64,000 bases of DNA. Origin: Streptomyces xantholiticus (GTDB lineage: Bacteria > Actinomycetota > Actinomycetes > Streptomycetales > Streptomycetaceae). How positions within the stretch are numbered: the first letter of the stretch is position 1; the number at the start of each line of letters is the position of its first letter. The notes under the pieces were generated by a model. That model saw nothing but the letters and a program-made list of their open reading frames with translations, was not told the DNA's origin and made no database searches. This document shows positions 18,797-28,189 of the stretch, piece by piece. The stretch is taken from positions 123,498 through 187,497 of the forward strand of contig NZ_BMWB01000016.1 in NCBI RefSeq assembly GCF_014651015.1, read 5' to 3'. A program made the translations under genes and the position numbers.

Positions 18797-19247
18797 ATTT
18801 GGACAGAGACGGTGCAGCGCCAATGCAACGGGGTGACCGAGGAGTGGCTGAGCAGTTGACGTCGGTGAGGGCTGCGGGAGAGGCGCGGGTGGTGGCGCGA
18901 CCGTGATTCGGGACCGATGTTCGCCTGTACCTCCGTTGTAAGCACTCGACAAGGGCCGACGGTTGGGGGGGCGAGTGTTACCTCCTACGCTGGGTCGCGT
19001 GTCGGATGTGAAGAGCACCGTGAAGTTCAAGGCGTTGGTAACGGAGGCGACCGCCGTCTGCTGACGCGCGGCCTGGAGGTGGAGCCGGTGGCGGTGCGGG
19101 AGGTCGTCGCGCACATGGTCGAGGTGCTCGCACATCAGACGGGGATGGACGCCGAGGAAGCGGTCCACCTGGTCAGGTCAGAAACCGTGGCGGATGCGGT
19201 AGGGAGCTTCGGACCAGACACTCGAAGGGGCGGAGGCTGTCCACGGT
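18797..19247 (+). other. Gap with probable degenerate coding remnants
   Basis: About 450 bp without an intact gene. A GTG at 19000 opens a 21-codon peptide (VSDVKSTVKFKALVTEATAV) that stops at TGA. The next frame then reads EPVAVREVVAHMVEVLAHQ and DAEEAVHLVRSETVADA, which looks protein-like, before degenerating. The following gene starts in a third frame. A gene broken by two frameshifts is a reasonable reading. Confidence 0.35.
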
Positions 19248-19634
19248 GTGCGTCCGGTACGGGTGGACGCACGTACGGTCTCGGCGGCGGTCCGTGTCCT
19301 GGGGCGCCTGGTCATGGCTGTTGCGCAGGCCGGCAAGTACGCGAGTCTGAACGGCGACGGCCGCGCCGCGGCACAGGCGATGGACTTGGCAACTGAACTC
19401 GGAGCGGCCCTCGCGGCTGACCGGGTTGGCGAGGAGACCGAGGTTCCCGTCGGGCTCTTGGACGAGTTGGCGCAAGTGGTCGAGTCTGTGGCAGGGAAGA
19501 TCGAGTCCGAGGGCTGGAGCATCTGCCCCTGCGGGGAGGCGCACGAGCAGGACGAGGTGGACGTCGAGGTCGTGCCGGTCATGCGCACGGACGCGGGGCT
19601 GGCCCGCCAGCTGCGTGCCGGGGCGGACTCATAG
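19248..19634 (+). CDS. Hypothetical protein with CPCG motif
   Basis: 128 residues. The first 85 are Ala/Val-rich and helical (SAAVRVLGRLVMAVAQAGKY); the C-terminal part has a CPCGEAHEQDEVDVE segment whose CxC could bind metal. GTG at 19248 follows a good GGCGGAGG at about 19229. It may be the 3' part of a longer gene whose upstream portion is frameshifted. I recognise no family. It is separated by about 390 bp from the trypsin operon. Confidence 0.5.
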   Translation: MRPVRVDARTVSAAVRVLGRLVMAVAQAGKYASLNGDGRAAAQAMDLATELGAALAADRVGEETEVPVGLLDELAQVVESVAGKIESEGWSICPCGEAHEQDEVDVEVVPVMRTDAGLARQLRAGADS

Positions 19635-19876
19635 CCGATTGATCGCACCACGGGATCCCATGGTGCTGGCCCGGCGTTCGGCATCTACAACCGGGGACGG
19701 ATGATGAGTGCACGACGTTTGAGACGCTGCTGCCGCCGGGCTGGCCACGGCGTCATCCTGTGGTTCTTTGCGGCCGGTTCGGTCACTGCGCGCACAATTA
19801 TCCACGGGGGCGGAGATCTGCCATGGCCCGTACGAGGTCGCTCCGCGCGGCCGTAGAATACCAAATCAAGATCAAT

Positions 19877-19905
19877 TTGACAGCTCGATCGGGAAGTCAT
19901 CCACT
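19877..19905 (+). promoter_or_regulatory. Possible promoter of the Trypco1-trypsin-STAND operon
   Basis: A perfect TTGACA (19877-19882) lies in an AT-rich stretch, with TCCACT 17 bp later as a weak -10. It would give a leader of about 110 nt before the first gene. The surrounding 19635-20023 region shows no gene of its own. Confidence 0.3.
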
Positions 19906-20023
19906 GAACAGAGAGGCATCCGGGCGCTCCCGAAGCGGGTCCGGAATTTGGACGGAATGGCTGCTCGGCGGGATTTAGCAGCCCCGGGCGTGTGCGCGAT
20001 GCCCACGCAAATAGGGGGCTGTA

Positions 20024-20353
20024 ATGGCGAACCCAGTGCCCTCAATGGCGCGGCGCATTCAGTTGGTTGAGTCGGGTGATGCCAAATTTTATGTGGAACT
20101 CGTCGAGACCGGAGGACCCGAGGTCGTCGGCGCGGGTCAGGCGATGTCGTTTGAGGGCGTCCGTGACACGGTGGAGGCGGTAGCACGGGAAGTGGCCGTC
20201 GTCTGGAATCACGTCAAACCTGACTCGGCGAGTGTAGAGTTCGGGCTTGCGATCACGGCCAAAGGCGGCCTGCTGACTGGACTCATTGTCGACGCTAACG
20301 GGTCGGCGAATCTGAAGGTCACCCTGAACTGGGAGAAGGCCCAAGAGGCCTGA
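20024..20353 (+). CDS. Trypsin-co-occurring (Trypco1, CU044_2847-like) small protein
   Basis: A 109-residue protein of mostly beta-strand pattern: RRIQLVESGDAKFYVELVE, then SFEGVRDTVEAVAREVAVVW, ending SVEFGLAITAKGGLLTGLIVDANGSANLKVTLNW. This layout matches the small trypsin-co-occurring domain proteins that regularly sit upstream of trypsin-like proteases in bacterial conflict systems (family recognised from memory). The next gene encodes exactly such a protease, 6 bp downstream. A role as substrate, inhibitor or sensor partner of the protease is inference. ATG at 20024; an internal ATG at 20045 is also possible. Confidence 0.75.
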   Translation: MANPVPSMARRIQLVESGDAKFYVELVETGGPEVVGAGQAMSFEGVRDTVEAVAREVAVVWNHVKPDSASVEFGLAITAKGGLLTGLIVDANGSANLKVTLNWEKAQEA

Positions 20354-20359
20354 CGCACA

Positions 20360-23300
20360 ATGATCAGATCAGTCGATACGGTTGCCCTGCGCCGCTTTAT
20401 CGTACGCATCTGCAGCTTCGATAGGACAGGGACGCTCGGTACGGGCTTTTTCGTTGCTCCCGGCTGGGTTGTGACGTGTGCTCATGTGGTGAGGGACTTT
20501 TCGAGGATCGGGATCATCCCGAACCCGCCGCTTAACAATACTCCGGTATCGGCCGAGGTCGTGGCTCGGTCGGGCGGGCCGGTGGACGGCCAGGTTCTGG
20601 GCTATCCGGATATCGCGCTGCTGCAACTCCAGGAGGAGATCAATCACCCCTGCGTTGTGCTGGACCACAGTGGGCGACCGATGAGCGAGGAGGTCTGCCA
20701 CGGCTTCGGCTTCCCAGAGCGCGAGCATGGTGTGGATCCGGGTGGCTCGCCCGCCACCTTCCGGTTCGAGGGTGTGGAAGCCGACGGATACCTTCGCTTC
20801 AAGGAAGGCAATGCGGAGCCCGGGCTTTCCGGAGCTCCCTTGGTCTCGCCGGGCCATGGTGGCGTCGTCGGCATGATGGTGGCAACCAGAGGACGCTCCA
20901 CAAGCTTGGGCGGCTATGCCGCGCCGGTCGTTCCTTCACTTGTCTGCGAGGGAACGGAGTTGGCCAGCCGGGGCCAAAGGATCCTCAGCAGCAACGCTAT
21001 GGAACTGCGAGGGAACCCGGGTAGTTGGGATGACGTGGTCTGCGTGGACGAGCCCACCCCCATCGTCGCGGAGTGGGAAGCTGAACTCCGGGCAACGGGC
21101 GTCTACATCTGGACCGATACGGATGTGGAATTCGGCCATGCCATCACAAAAAACGACCAATCGCCCTCGCCTTTCGATGGCCAAAGGGCCCCCGATGTGA
21201 ACGACCTTCGGGGTGGCCATCTCCCCAATCTCCAGCAAACGTTCGCGGACCTGGGCAAGGCCCTCGACAAGTGGCTGGTGGCGGCGCCCTGGAACGAGTT
21301 TGGTGGCAGTATCCGCGTGCTGTGGATCGTGGGGGAGCAGGGAGCGCACCGCAGCAAGGGACTGCTTGCTTGCCTCGCCCGAGCGGGATGGCACGGCTAC
21401 CGGATCTACGACGCTTTTCACGATCTGAGGGAGGTGGCCAAGGCGGTGAACCGCCCTACGATGCCCCATTTCGCTCGCGGCATGATCGGTATCGATCTAG
21501 ATGACCGGCAGGCCTCAGACGCCTGGGTCGACGTGCGGAACGCCGTGAATCGTTTGAGGACGTGGCAGGTGGCGGACCACGACCATTTCCCCTTGATGAT
21601 CGTCTCGGGCACCGAGGAGCAGGCACGGCAGACCCATCAGATCCTCGGCTCCCTGCTGGAGATCAGTACCGTCGACACTAAGGGGCTCCCCGCCAGACGA
21701 GTCGTTAGTCATCCGGACGTCGACTTGCCAGTCCCTTCCCGCCTTACCAGGGAGCAGTACTTTAACCGCGGGTTGCCGATGACCACCCGGAACCTCGTCG
21801 GCCGCACCAGGGAACTGGCAGAGCTCAGGGCAGCGTGGCAGTCCGAACAGACCCGGATCTTCACGATCGTAGCCTCCGGAGGTACCGGGAAGTCCTCGCT
21901 GATCAACACCTGGCTGGGTGAGCTACAGGAAGCCGACTTTCCCGGCGCTCAGAAGGTGCTGGCCTGGTCCTTCTACAGCCAGGGCACCAAGGACAACCTG
22001 GTCTCCGCCGATCCGTTTGTCGAATTCGCGACCAGCTGGCTGGGAGGCGACTCTTCGGAGAAGTCACTGAATCCATGGGAAAGAGGTGTGCAACTCGCAA
22101 CCCTCATCAAGCGTCACGCCTTCCTGCTGGTGTTGGACGGCATGGAACCGTTGCAGTACCCGCTCACTGCCCCGGACGTCGGAGGTCAACTAACGGACGA
22201 CTCGGTACGCGCCCTGCTCGAAGAGCTGGCGAAGTCGGACTGGCGAGGCCTCTGCGTCATCACCACTCGCGTCCCCGTCATGGATCTTCGACCATTTGAG
22301 AAACCGACCGTGGGTACGGTCACTGAATGGGAACTGGACAACCTCGACGAAGAGGCTGGCGCGGAGCTCCTTCGTTCTCTAGTCGGCGGAGAGTGGGAGT
22401 TCAGGAAACTACAGCCCGTTGTCAGGGACGTGGGCTGCCATGCGCTTGCTGTGACGCTTCTGGGCAACTATCTCCGGGACGTTCACCAGGGAAACATCAC
22501 CTGCCAGTTCGACCTGGAGAATTTGACCGTCGACGAGAGAGAGGGAGGGCATGCTCGTCGGGTTATGGCTTCCTACGTCCGGTGGCTGCAGGGGCACGAG
22601 CGGGTCGCCGAGTTGGCAGTGCTTCGCGTGATCGGTCTCTTCGACCGTCCGGCCTTCCCGGAAGCAATGGGGGCGCTCCTGGCGGAGCCTGCTATGGACA
22701 CATTGGCACGACTGGGGCGGGTCGGGAGTGACGAGTGGAACCGCTGCGTCGGCGCGCTGCGGGGTATGGGCCTGCTAAACCGGGAGATTCCGGCCTGGCC
22801 TGGCGCTCTCGATGCCCATCCGCTGGTCCGCGAGCACTTTCGCGACCTTCTTCGCCAGGACCCCGGCACGTGGGAGGAAGGCAACCGGAGACTATTCGAA
22901 TACTATCGGTCGCGGGCACCGGGCCTGCCCGACGAGTTTGCGGGTATGACGCATCTCTACAGCGCGGTCAACCACGGCTGTGCGGCAGGTGCGTACGAAG
23001 AGGTGTTTGAACAAGTCCTCCTGAAACGGATCTGGCGCGACCGCCGGATGAACTTCTCGACGCGGCGGCTCGGGATGACTGGGTCCGACCTGGTGGCTCT
23101 CTCCAACTTCTTCGAACACCGCTGGACTGACCTCCGCCAGCTCCCGCTGACACACCGGGCGCGAACCCTGCTCATGACGAACGCCGGCGTCCGACTGCGA
23201 CAACTCGGGCGGCTGAGTGACGCCCGGCAGTGTTTCGGATCGGTCGTCCGAGAGATTGGCCCTGAAGCGTCTGATCCGGAAGAGATGGAGGATGCTTCCT

Positions 23301-24148
23301 ATGCAGCGGCTCAGTATTGCGAACTTCTCCTGATCGCGGGCAGGCTCGCAGAACCCGAAGCCGGTGAATCCGAATCGGCCCTCACCAGCGGCCAGTCCGC
23401 AGTGGCATACGCCGACCGTGGACGGGAGCCCTACTTCAAGATGCACGCGCGCACCTCACTCGCCGAGGTGTACTTGATGCTCGGACAGAAACCGCAGGCG
23501 GAAGCGCTTTTCGAGCAAGCCAGAGAGATCGATCGAGAGGACACGCCGCGTCCGCCGTTCCTCTACTCGCAAAGCCTATTCCGCTACGGATACTTCCTGA
23601 TCGAGACGGGTCACGCGGATTGGGTCTTGGCCGAGGCTGAGCGCGACCAGGAGTGGGGTACCAACGGCCAGGACAGTTCGCTCCTTTCCAAGGCCATTCG
23701 CTCGCTCGTGCTAGGCGCAGCCCGGCTGTGCCTGATGGAACGCGCTGATCACAGCACCGACTTCGTATACGAGACCAAAGAAATCCTGGACGAAGCCGTG
23801 GCCATGTTCCGGACTGCAGGCTACGCCGACTACAGCGTGCGCGGGCTTCTGGAGCGAGCGCGCTTCTACCGGATCCGCCACCACGTCGAGGACGGGGACT
23901 ATGCCCGAGCGCTGGAGGATCTAGACAAGGCGGCCTTCGAAGCGGACCGGGGGCGGATGGACCTGCTGCGCGCCGACATCCTGCTCGAGCGGGCCGCCTG
24001 CTGCCGCGAGTTCATGAAGGTAATGGCCGATCCTGAGCGAGAAAGCTTGAAAAACCTCCTCTCGAGGTGGCTCGACGAGGCTGTGGGGCTGATCCGCACT
24101 ATGCAATACGCGAGACGAGACGGACGGCTGAAGGAACTGACGGACTGA
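20360..24148 (+). CDS. Trypsin-like protease fused to STAND NTPase and TPR repeats
   Basis: A 1262-residue multidomain protein. Residues 10-190 are a trypsin-like domain with an apparently intact triad: His42 in VTCAHVV, Asp84 in YPDIALLQL, Ser157 in PGLSGAPLV. Residues about 225-450 form an extra alpha/beta domain with a P-loop-like but atypical WIVGEQGAHRSKGLL. Residues about 475-800 are a STAND NTPase: NLVGRTRELAEL, Walker A GGTGKSS (Lys511), Walker B LLVLDGMEP (Asp593), ITTRVPV. The remaining 450 residues are helical TPR-like repeats, the usual sensor part. Proteases on STAND switches are known conflict-system effectors, so an infection-triggered proteolytic response is likely. It is co-transcribed with the flanking small genes. 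The start ATG follows the previous stop by 6 bp. Confidence 0.88.
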   Translation: MIRSVDTVALRRFIVRICSFDRTGTLGTGFFVAPGWVVTCAHVVRDFSRIGIIPNPPLNNTPVSAEVVARSGGPVDGQVLGYPDIALLQLQEEINHPCVVLDHSGRPMSEEVCHGFGFPEREHGVDPGGSPATFRFEGVEADGYLRFKEGNAEPGLSGAPLVSPGHGGVVGMMVATRGRSTSLGGYAAPVVPSLVCEGTELASRGQRILSSNAMELRGNPGSWDDVVCVDEPTPIVAEWEAELRATGVYIWTDTDVEFGHAITKNDQSPSPFDGQRAPDVNDLRGGHLPNLQQTFADLGKALDKWLVAAPWNEFGGSIRVLWIVGEQGAHRSKGLLACLARAGWHGYRIYDAFHDLREVAKAVNRPTMPHFARGMIGIDLDDRQASDAWVDVRNAVNRLRTWQVADHDHFPLMIVSGTEEQARQTHQILGSLLEISTVDTKGLPARRVVSHPDVDLPVPSRLTREQYFNRGLPMTTRNLVGRTRELAELRAAWQSEQTRIFTIVASGGTGKSSLINTWLGELQEADFPGAQKVLAWSFYSQGTKDNLVSADPFVEFATSWLGGDSSEKSLNPWERGVQLATLIKRHAFLLVLDGMEPLQYPLTAPDVGGQLTDDSVRALLEELAKSDWRGLCVITTRVPVMDLRPFEKPTVGTVTEWELDNLDEEAGAELLRSLVGGEWEFRKLQPVVRDVGCHALAVTLLGNYLRDVHQGNITCQFDLENLTVDEREGGHARRVMASYVRWLQGHERVAELAVLRVIGLFDRPAFPEAMGALLAEPAMDTLARLGRVGSDEWNRCVGALRGMGLLNREIPAWPGALDAHPLVREHFRDLLRQDPGTWEEGNRRLFEYYRSRAPGLPDEFAGMTHLYSAVNHGCAAGAYEEVFEQVLLKRIWRDRRMNFSTRRLGMTGSDLVALSNFFEHRWTDLRQLPLTHRARTLLMTNAGVRLRQLGRLSDARQCFGSVVREIGPEASDPEEMEDASYAAAQYCELLLIAGRLAEPEAGESESALTSGQSAVAYADRGREPYFKMHARTSLAEVYLMLGQKPQAEALFEQAREIDREDTPRPPFLYSQSLFRYGYFLIETGHADWVLAEAERDQEWGTNGQDSSLLSKAIRSLVLGAARLCLMERADHSTDFVYETKEILDEAVAMFRTAGYADYSVRGLLERARFYRIRHHVEDGDYARALEDLDKAAFEADRGRMDLLRADILLERAACCREFMKVMADPERESLKNLLSRWLDEAVGLIRTMQYARRDGRLKELTD

Positions 24149-24172
24149 GGGCGAAGCCCTTCTGGAGGGACC

Positions 24173-24691
24173 GTGCAGGAGCACACCAACGCCGGAGACC
24201 GATGGATTCCAGAGGAGGACTACCAGTTCATCTGCGCGCGGGTGCCGATCCTGTGTGTGGACCTCCTTCCGGTGATCGGAGGCACCGGCAGATTCGGACT
24301 CATCGAACGGGACACGTACGATGGCGGCCGCGGCCTGAACCTCGTCGGTGGTGGGGTGCTCCTTGATGAATCCCTGGTCGAGGCGGTGGAACGACACGTG
24401 GGCGCGACGCTGGGTGGGGCCGTGAGTGTCGACGTGGCGAGTCTGGTCCTGGTTGGCGTGTACCAGTACTACCGCCAAGCCCGGCCAGGTGAACTGCACG
24501 ATCCACGGAAGAACGCCGTGTCCGTCACATATGCGGGGAGCGTCGAGGGCGAGGCGTGTGCATCCGGAGAGGCACTTTCGTTCCACACCTTCGAGCTAGG
24601 CTTGCCACCTGGGCTCAGTTCCTTCGGATTCGGACAGGGCAAGGTGGCCTACGAGGCACTCGCCCGCTGGCGGGAACTGCACTGGTCCTAA
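24173..24691 (+). CDS. Nudix-like domain protein (DUF4916-like)
   Basis: 172 residues. VPILCVDLLPVIGGTGRFGLIERDT...GLNLVGGGVLLDESLVEAVERHVGATLG has the strand-helix layout of a Nudix fold, but the Nudix box is degenerate: the GG and the first E are kept while the REUxEE acidic cluster is replaced by ERHVGATLG. It may therefore bind rather than hydrolyse nucleotides. The second half, AVSVTYAGSVEGEACASGEALSFHTFEL, matches the rest of a Nudix sandwich. GTG at 24173, 25 bp after the trypsin-STAND gene, so same operon. A role making or sensing a nucleotide signal is speculation. Confidence 0.6.
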   Translation: MQEHTNAGDRWIPEEDYQFICARVPILCVDLLPVIGGTGRFGLIERDTYDGGRGLNLVGGGVLLDESLVEAVERHVGATLGGAVSVDVASLVLVGVYQYYRQARPGELHDPRKNAVSVTYAGSVEGEACASGEALSFHTFELGLPPGLSSFGFGQGKVAYEALARWRELHWS

Positions 24692-25059
24692 CCTGGGCTT
24701 TCGTGTCCGTTCGCCGACATGCTTGCGGTGATTCAACCTGACCGCCATGAAGCGTCTGGTTCAGCGGACACAATCTGGGGTGTCGCCGAGGGACGCCCAA
24801 AGCCGCAACAGTTGATCTTGTCTCCTGTCGAGGGTGGCCGTTATCCGTTCGGCTCAGCTTCGGAGGTGTGATGTTGGGCTGTTCGTCTGACGCCGGGCGG
24901 GATTGTGACCTCGATCGAGCGGACGCGTCCCCGCGGTTCAAGCAGCTAGTCACCGCGCATGAGCTGTATCCGTTCTTTGCGCCGCGGCTCGGCACTTGTT
25001 ATGCGCCGCATGTCATGCGGGGGCCGCGCCGAGGCCAAGGCTTCCCGTTCAGGTGCGCG
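24692..25059. other. Gap between convergent genes, nothing firm
   Basis: 368 bp between the Nudix-like gene (plus) and the integrase (minus). I see no gene and no strong terminator. Short inverted GTGTCCG/CGGACAC lie at about 24703 and 24765. The area next to an integrase stop codon is where an attP would be expected, but it has no similarity to the tRNA-Thr repeat. Confidence 0.5.
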
Positions 25060-26670
25060 TTATGCAGTGTGCTCTTCGTCGTTTCCGTCGGCCTGCATGG
25101 GGTGTGGCGTGGTGGGTTTGCGCATGGCAGGGAGCTTCGCTTGGGTGTCCTTGCCGGATCGGTGTCGACCACGGGTACGAGGCACCAACTTGACGACTGC
25201 CTCGGCGGCGGCGCGGGCGAGGTCGTCGAGGACGGCCTGGTAAATGTCGCGGGTGATGCGGGTGTCGCTGTGCCCGAGGGTGTCGGAGACGACCTTGATG
25301 TCGATCCCTGCAGCGAGCATCAGCGTCGCGGCGCCGTGTCGGAGGTCGTGCAGGCGGATGGGCGGCAAGTCGGCGGCGGCGACCAGGCGCTCGAAGAGGT
25401 CGGAGACCTTGCCGGGGTGGAGCCAGGAGCCGTCCTCCTGGATGAAGATCCGACCCGTCAGCTTCCACTTGTCGCCGGCCTCGCGCCGTTCCTTGTCCTG
25501 TCGGCGCTTGTGGTCTCGCGCGTTCTGGAGGGACTCGCTGTCCAACGCGACGAGACGAATTCCGGAGTTGGTCTTCGGCGCACCCTCGATGACCTCCCAG
25601 CCGTCTTGGACAAGCTGGGTGGCAACGGACAGTGACGCGCTCCCGAAATCCAGATCCATCCAGCGGAGCCCGCAGGCTTCACCGCGTCGAAGGCCCCGGA
25701 ACGCGATCAGATGCCACAGGAGGTACAAGCGGCTCCCGGCGATGAAGTCAAGGAAGCGTCCCGTCTGCTCGGGCGTCCAGACCATCACCGGGGATGGCTT
25801 CTCCCCGGTAGCCAGCCAGTGTTCTACCCGCTCGTCAGTCCACACCAGCGCCTTGGGCTTGGCGCCGGGTTCCAGCTCGACGTGCTCGGCAGGATTGAAG
25901 TTGGCCATCTCCTGCTGCGCGATGGCGACATTGAGGGCCGCACGCAGCGTGGCTTTGATGTGCGCCTGGGTGCTGGCGCCGGTAACCCGGCGGAACGGCG
26001 GCATCGCCTCGATCGACGCCTGGAGCCACTTGCGGCGGGCCCGGTTTTTGGCGCCCTTCCACGGGACGGTCTTCAACAGCTCGGTCGCGGACCGCCGCTG
26101 GGCGTTCTGCTCCACGATCTCGATGTTGGCCTCGTTGATTGCGTCGAACATCTTGTCCAGATGGTGCACACGCAACTTGTCCAGACGTATCTCACCCAGG
26201 TGGGGTTTGAGGTGGACGCGCACATCGCACTCATAGCGCTTGAGCCCGGTCACGCGAAGGCGTTTGCGCCCCGCGAGCCAGATGTCAAGCCATTCGCCGA
26301 CCGTCATCCTGGAGTTCAGGCTCTGGCCGACGGCGAATCGGCGACGGGTCTCGTCGTAGTCCGGCAGGGGCTCCTTGGCCTTGGCGCATGCTTCGAGTAG
26401 ATCGCTGATGGCTATCTGCCCGGCGGTGTCGTCCTCCTCCGGTATCGCCATGAGCGCGCTGACCTTGTTCAGCTCCTCCGTAGCGGCGGCGGAGGTCGCG
26501 AACCCTGACCGGCGGAAACGCCGACGCTTTCCGTCCTCACCCGGGACCAGCTCCTGCATGACGCTCCAAGCGCCGTGCCGCTTGTTGGCGCGTTTCGGGC
26601 ATTGCGCGCCATAGGGATTGCCAGTATCAGGGTTGCGGCAAGAGCAGCGGCGGGTGGCCGTCCCGTTCAC
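25060..26670 (-). CDS. Tyrosine-type site-specific integrase
   Basis: 536 residues. The N-terminus has a cysteine pair region (RRCSCRNPDTGNPYGAQCPKR), as in many actinobacterial element integrases. A SAM-like core-binding domain follows (RMTVGEWLDIWLAGRKRLR, interrupted by a long helical region). The catalytic domain has Arg in FRGLRRGEACGLRW, the HxxR box LHDLRHGAATL, and LGHSDTRITRDIYQ with the likely nucleophile tyrosine. The start codon overlaps the stop of the upstream XRE gene by 4 bp, so int is translationally coupled to the repressor. It points towards attL. Whether it or the second integrase recognises tRNA-Thr cannot be told. Confidence 0.92.
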   Translation of the reverse strand: MNGTATRRCSCRNPDTGNPYGAQCPKRANKRHGAWSVMQELVPGEDGKRRRFRRSGFATSAAATEELNKVSALMAIPEEDDTAGQIAISDLLEACAKAKEPLPDYDETRRRFAVGQSLNSRMTVGEWLDIWLAGRKRLRVTGLKRYECDVRVHLKPHLGEIRLDKLRVHHLDKMFDAINEANIEIVEQNAQRRSATELLKTVPWKGAKNRARRKWLQASIEAMPPFRRVTGASTQAHIKATLRAALNVAIAQQEMANFNPAEHVELEPGAKPKALVWTDERVEHWLATGEKPSPVMVWTPEQTGRFLDFIAGSRLYLLWHLIAFRGLRRGEACGLRWMDLDFGSASLSVATQLVQDGWEVIEGAPKTNSGIRLVALDSESLQNARDHKRRQDKERREAGDKWKLTGRIFIQEDGSWLHPGKVSDLFERLVAAADLPPIRLHDLRHGAATLMLAAGIDIKVVSDTLGHSDTRITRDIYQAVLDDLARAAAEAVVKLVPRTRGRHRSGKDTQAKLPAMRKPTTPHPMQADGNDEEHTA

Positions 26671-27317
26671 GCATCGTCCTTGGAAGTGGTTTCCGGCTGG
26701 TCAACAAAGGCAAGGTCAGCGGGCAGGACCGGAGGCACCAGGCCCCGCTCGCGCATGCCCTCACGGTATGAACGCAGCGCCCGACAGTCGTCGAACGCGA
26801 GCTGCTCGTAGCCGGCGGCGGTCTCCAGGAGATCCGTGCGACGGGCCGGGTCGAGCGTGGTGCTTGCCTTCCGCCGCCTGTCCTTCGCCATGGTTGTCGA
26901 GACCGCAGCGGCGGCTACCGCGTCGCTGTGTGACCGGAAGACGTCGAGCAGCTCGCGTGGGCTGCCCTTGGGCGCGGCTTCTGACGAGGCCGTTTCGCCG
27001 GTGAACCAGGCAAGGCCGTCCCAGGTCGAGACCGGCTGGCCCGGGAGTACGTCCACCGTGGGCGTGGCGTCGAGGGGGAACAGCAAGGTGATGGGCGGAA
27101 CGCCGAGGACAGCGGCCAGGACGAGGAACTCCGCGAGGTCGACCGAGCCACGGCGTCCGGTCTCCAGATTCGTGATCGTCGTCTTCGGTACAGCCAGGCC
27201 CCGGGCGGCGCAGGCGTCGGCTGTTTCCGCCACCGTGAGCCCGGCCGCCTTGCGGGCCCGTCGCATTTGCTCGGCGACGCGGGCGGTGAGTCGCGTCGAC
27301 CAGTCGTCGGTTGTCAT
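26667..27317 (-). CDS. XRE-family repressor of the integrase module
   Basis: 216 residues. The N-terminal helix-turn-helix is RARKAAGLTVAETADACAARGLAVPKTTITNLETGRRGSVDLAEF (split here for recognition: helix 2 TVAETADAC, recognition helix PKTTITNLET). A variable C-terminal region of 120 residues follows. It is transcribed divergently from the excisionase-like gene with an 80-bp gap that contains repeated GCTGCAAC motifs, and it is coupled to the integrase. A switch controlling excision is the natural inference. Confidence 0.85.
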   Translation of the reverse strand: MTTDDWSTRLTARVAEQMRRARKAAGLTVAETADACAARGLAVPKTTITNLETGRRGSVDLAEFLVLAAVLGVPPITLLFPLDATPTVDVLPGQPVSTWDGLAWFTGETASSEAAPKGSPRELLDVFRSHSDAVAAAAVSTTMAKDRRRKASTTLDPARRTDLLETAAGYEQLAFDDCRALRSYREGMRERGLVPPVLPADLAFVDQPETTSKDDA

Positions 27318-27318
27318 A

Positions 27319-27354
27319 GCTGCAACCTACGACGAGAAAAAAGGTGGCTGCAAC
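27319..27354. promoter_or_regulatory. Repeated motif in XRE/excisionase divergent region
   Basis: GCTGCAAC occurs at 27319-27326 and 27347-27354, 28 bp apart, each followed by a CGACGA- or TCGTCG-like segment. Position between two divergent starts suggests operators for the XRE repressor. An A6 tract lies between them. Confidence 0.4.
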
Positions 27355-27397
27355 ATCGTTTCGTCGCTGGGGCACCTACACGGGGTCGGAGTACATC

Positions 27398-27691
27398 ATG
27401 GCTACACCTAACGCTGGTCGTGGATCGCAGGCCCTGACGCGTGCGGAGATTCTCGCCCTCCCCGCCGCGATTGACCTCGACACGGCTAACCGCGCGCTGG
27501 TCCTCGGCCGCAGCACCGGGTATGCGCTGGCCAAGCGCGGCCAGTATCCGTGCAGGGTGCTCCGCTTCGGCAACGCCTACCGCGTGATCACCGCCGACCT
27601 GCTCAGTGTCCTCGGCATTGGATGCACCGACGAGAAGACTGGCTCGACACCAGCCATTGCTGCGGCCCCGGTCAAGGGCCATGCAGCGTGA
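27398..27691 (+). CDS. Excisionase-like helix-turn-helix protein
   Basis: 97 residues. The core, ALVLGRSTGYALAKRGQYPCRVLRFGNAYRVITADLLSVLGI, is the winged-helix layout of MerR/AlpA-type excisionases: helix, recognition helix, then an R-x-G-x-x-Y/R wing. The frame opens at 27344, but ATG at 27398 behind GGGGTCGGA is the better start. Divergent from the XRE repressor. Together with it and int it forms a recombination module. Confidence 0.8.
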   Translation: MATPNAGRGSQALTRAEILALPAAIDLDTANRALVLGRSTGYALAKRGQYPCRVLRFGNAYRVITADLLSVLGIGCTDEKTGSTPAIAAAPVKGHAA

Positions 27692-27798
27692 CCAGCCACA
27701 CAGCCCGCAGCCGGACAGCGCCAGCGTCATCTAGCCGGTGCCTTCACGCCGCGAGCATCAATCGCGTCCAGGAGATTTCGTAGAGGCTGGTCATTGGA

Positions 27799-27946
27799 AA
27801 GGTGGCCGCGCCACCGCGCTCTACCTCCGACTCGGCTACCAGGAATCTGGCTTCCGCTACCTCTACATCGACACAACGGCTCGCGACACGAGGTCGCCGA
27901 CCCTGCACGGTTCTTGATCAAGCAGCTCGCCGGACAGTCAAGCTGA
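27799..27946 (+). pseudogene. GNAT acetyltransferase 3' remnant, frameshifted
   Basis: ATALYLRLGYQESGFRYLYID is read in one frame from 27810. The sequence then continues one frame over as HEVADPARFLIKQLAGQSS and a stop at 27946. Together these are the C-terminal strand-helix and tail typical of streptomycete GNAT acetyltransferases. The N-terminal acetyl-CoA domain is missing. Remaining parts of 27692-28189 show no gene. Confidence 0.7.
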
Positions 27947-28189
27947 CTCCGAACGGCCGACATGACCGGCAGCGAGGGAGGTCTGATGTGAGGTGCGGAC
28001 GGGTACGGTTTACGCGACGTGCGTCTCTCGGTGTTTCCTGCCTCGGTGGAAGCCGATCTGCGTACCACAACACGCTGAAGCGTCAAGGCGTCTTGCCGGG
28101 CGCGCCTACGGACAGACTGTCCTCACACAGCTCTTGTCGGGTGGAAGGCTTCCTTTTCACTGAGGCCACTACCAGGTGAGGTTGTCGTC

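Noticed and set aside
24868..25635. 255-codon plus-strand frame over the first integrase
   Set aside because: Antisense to the integrase HxxR/Tyr region; no protein-like features.
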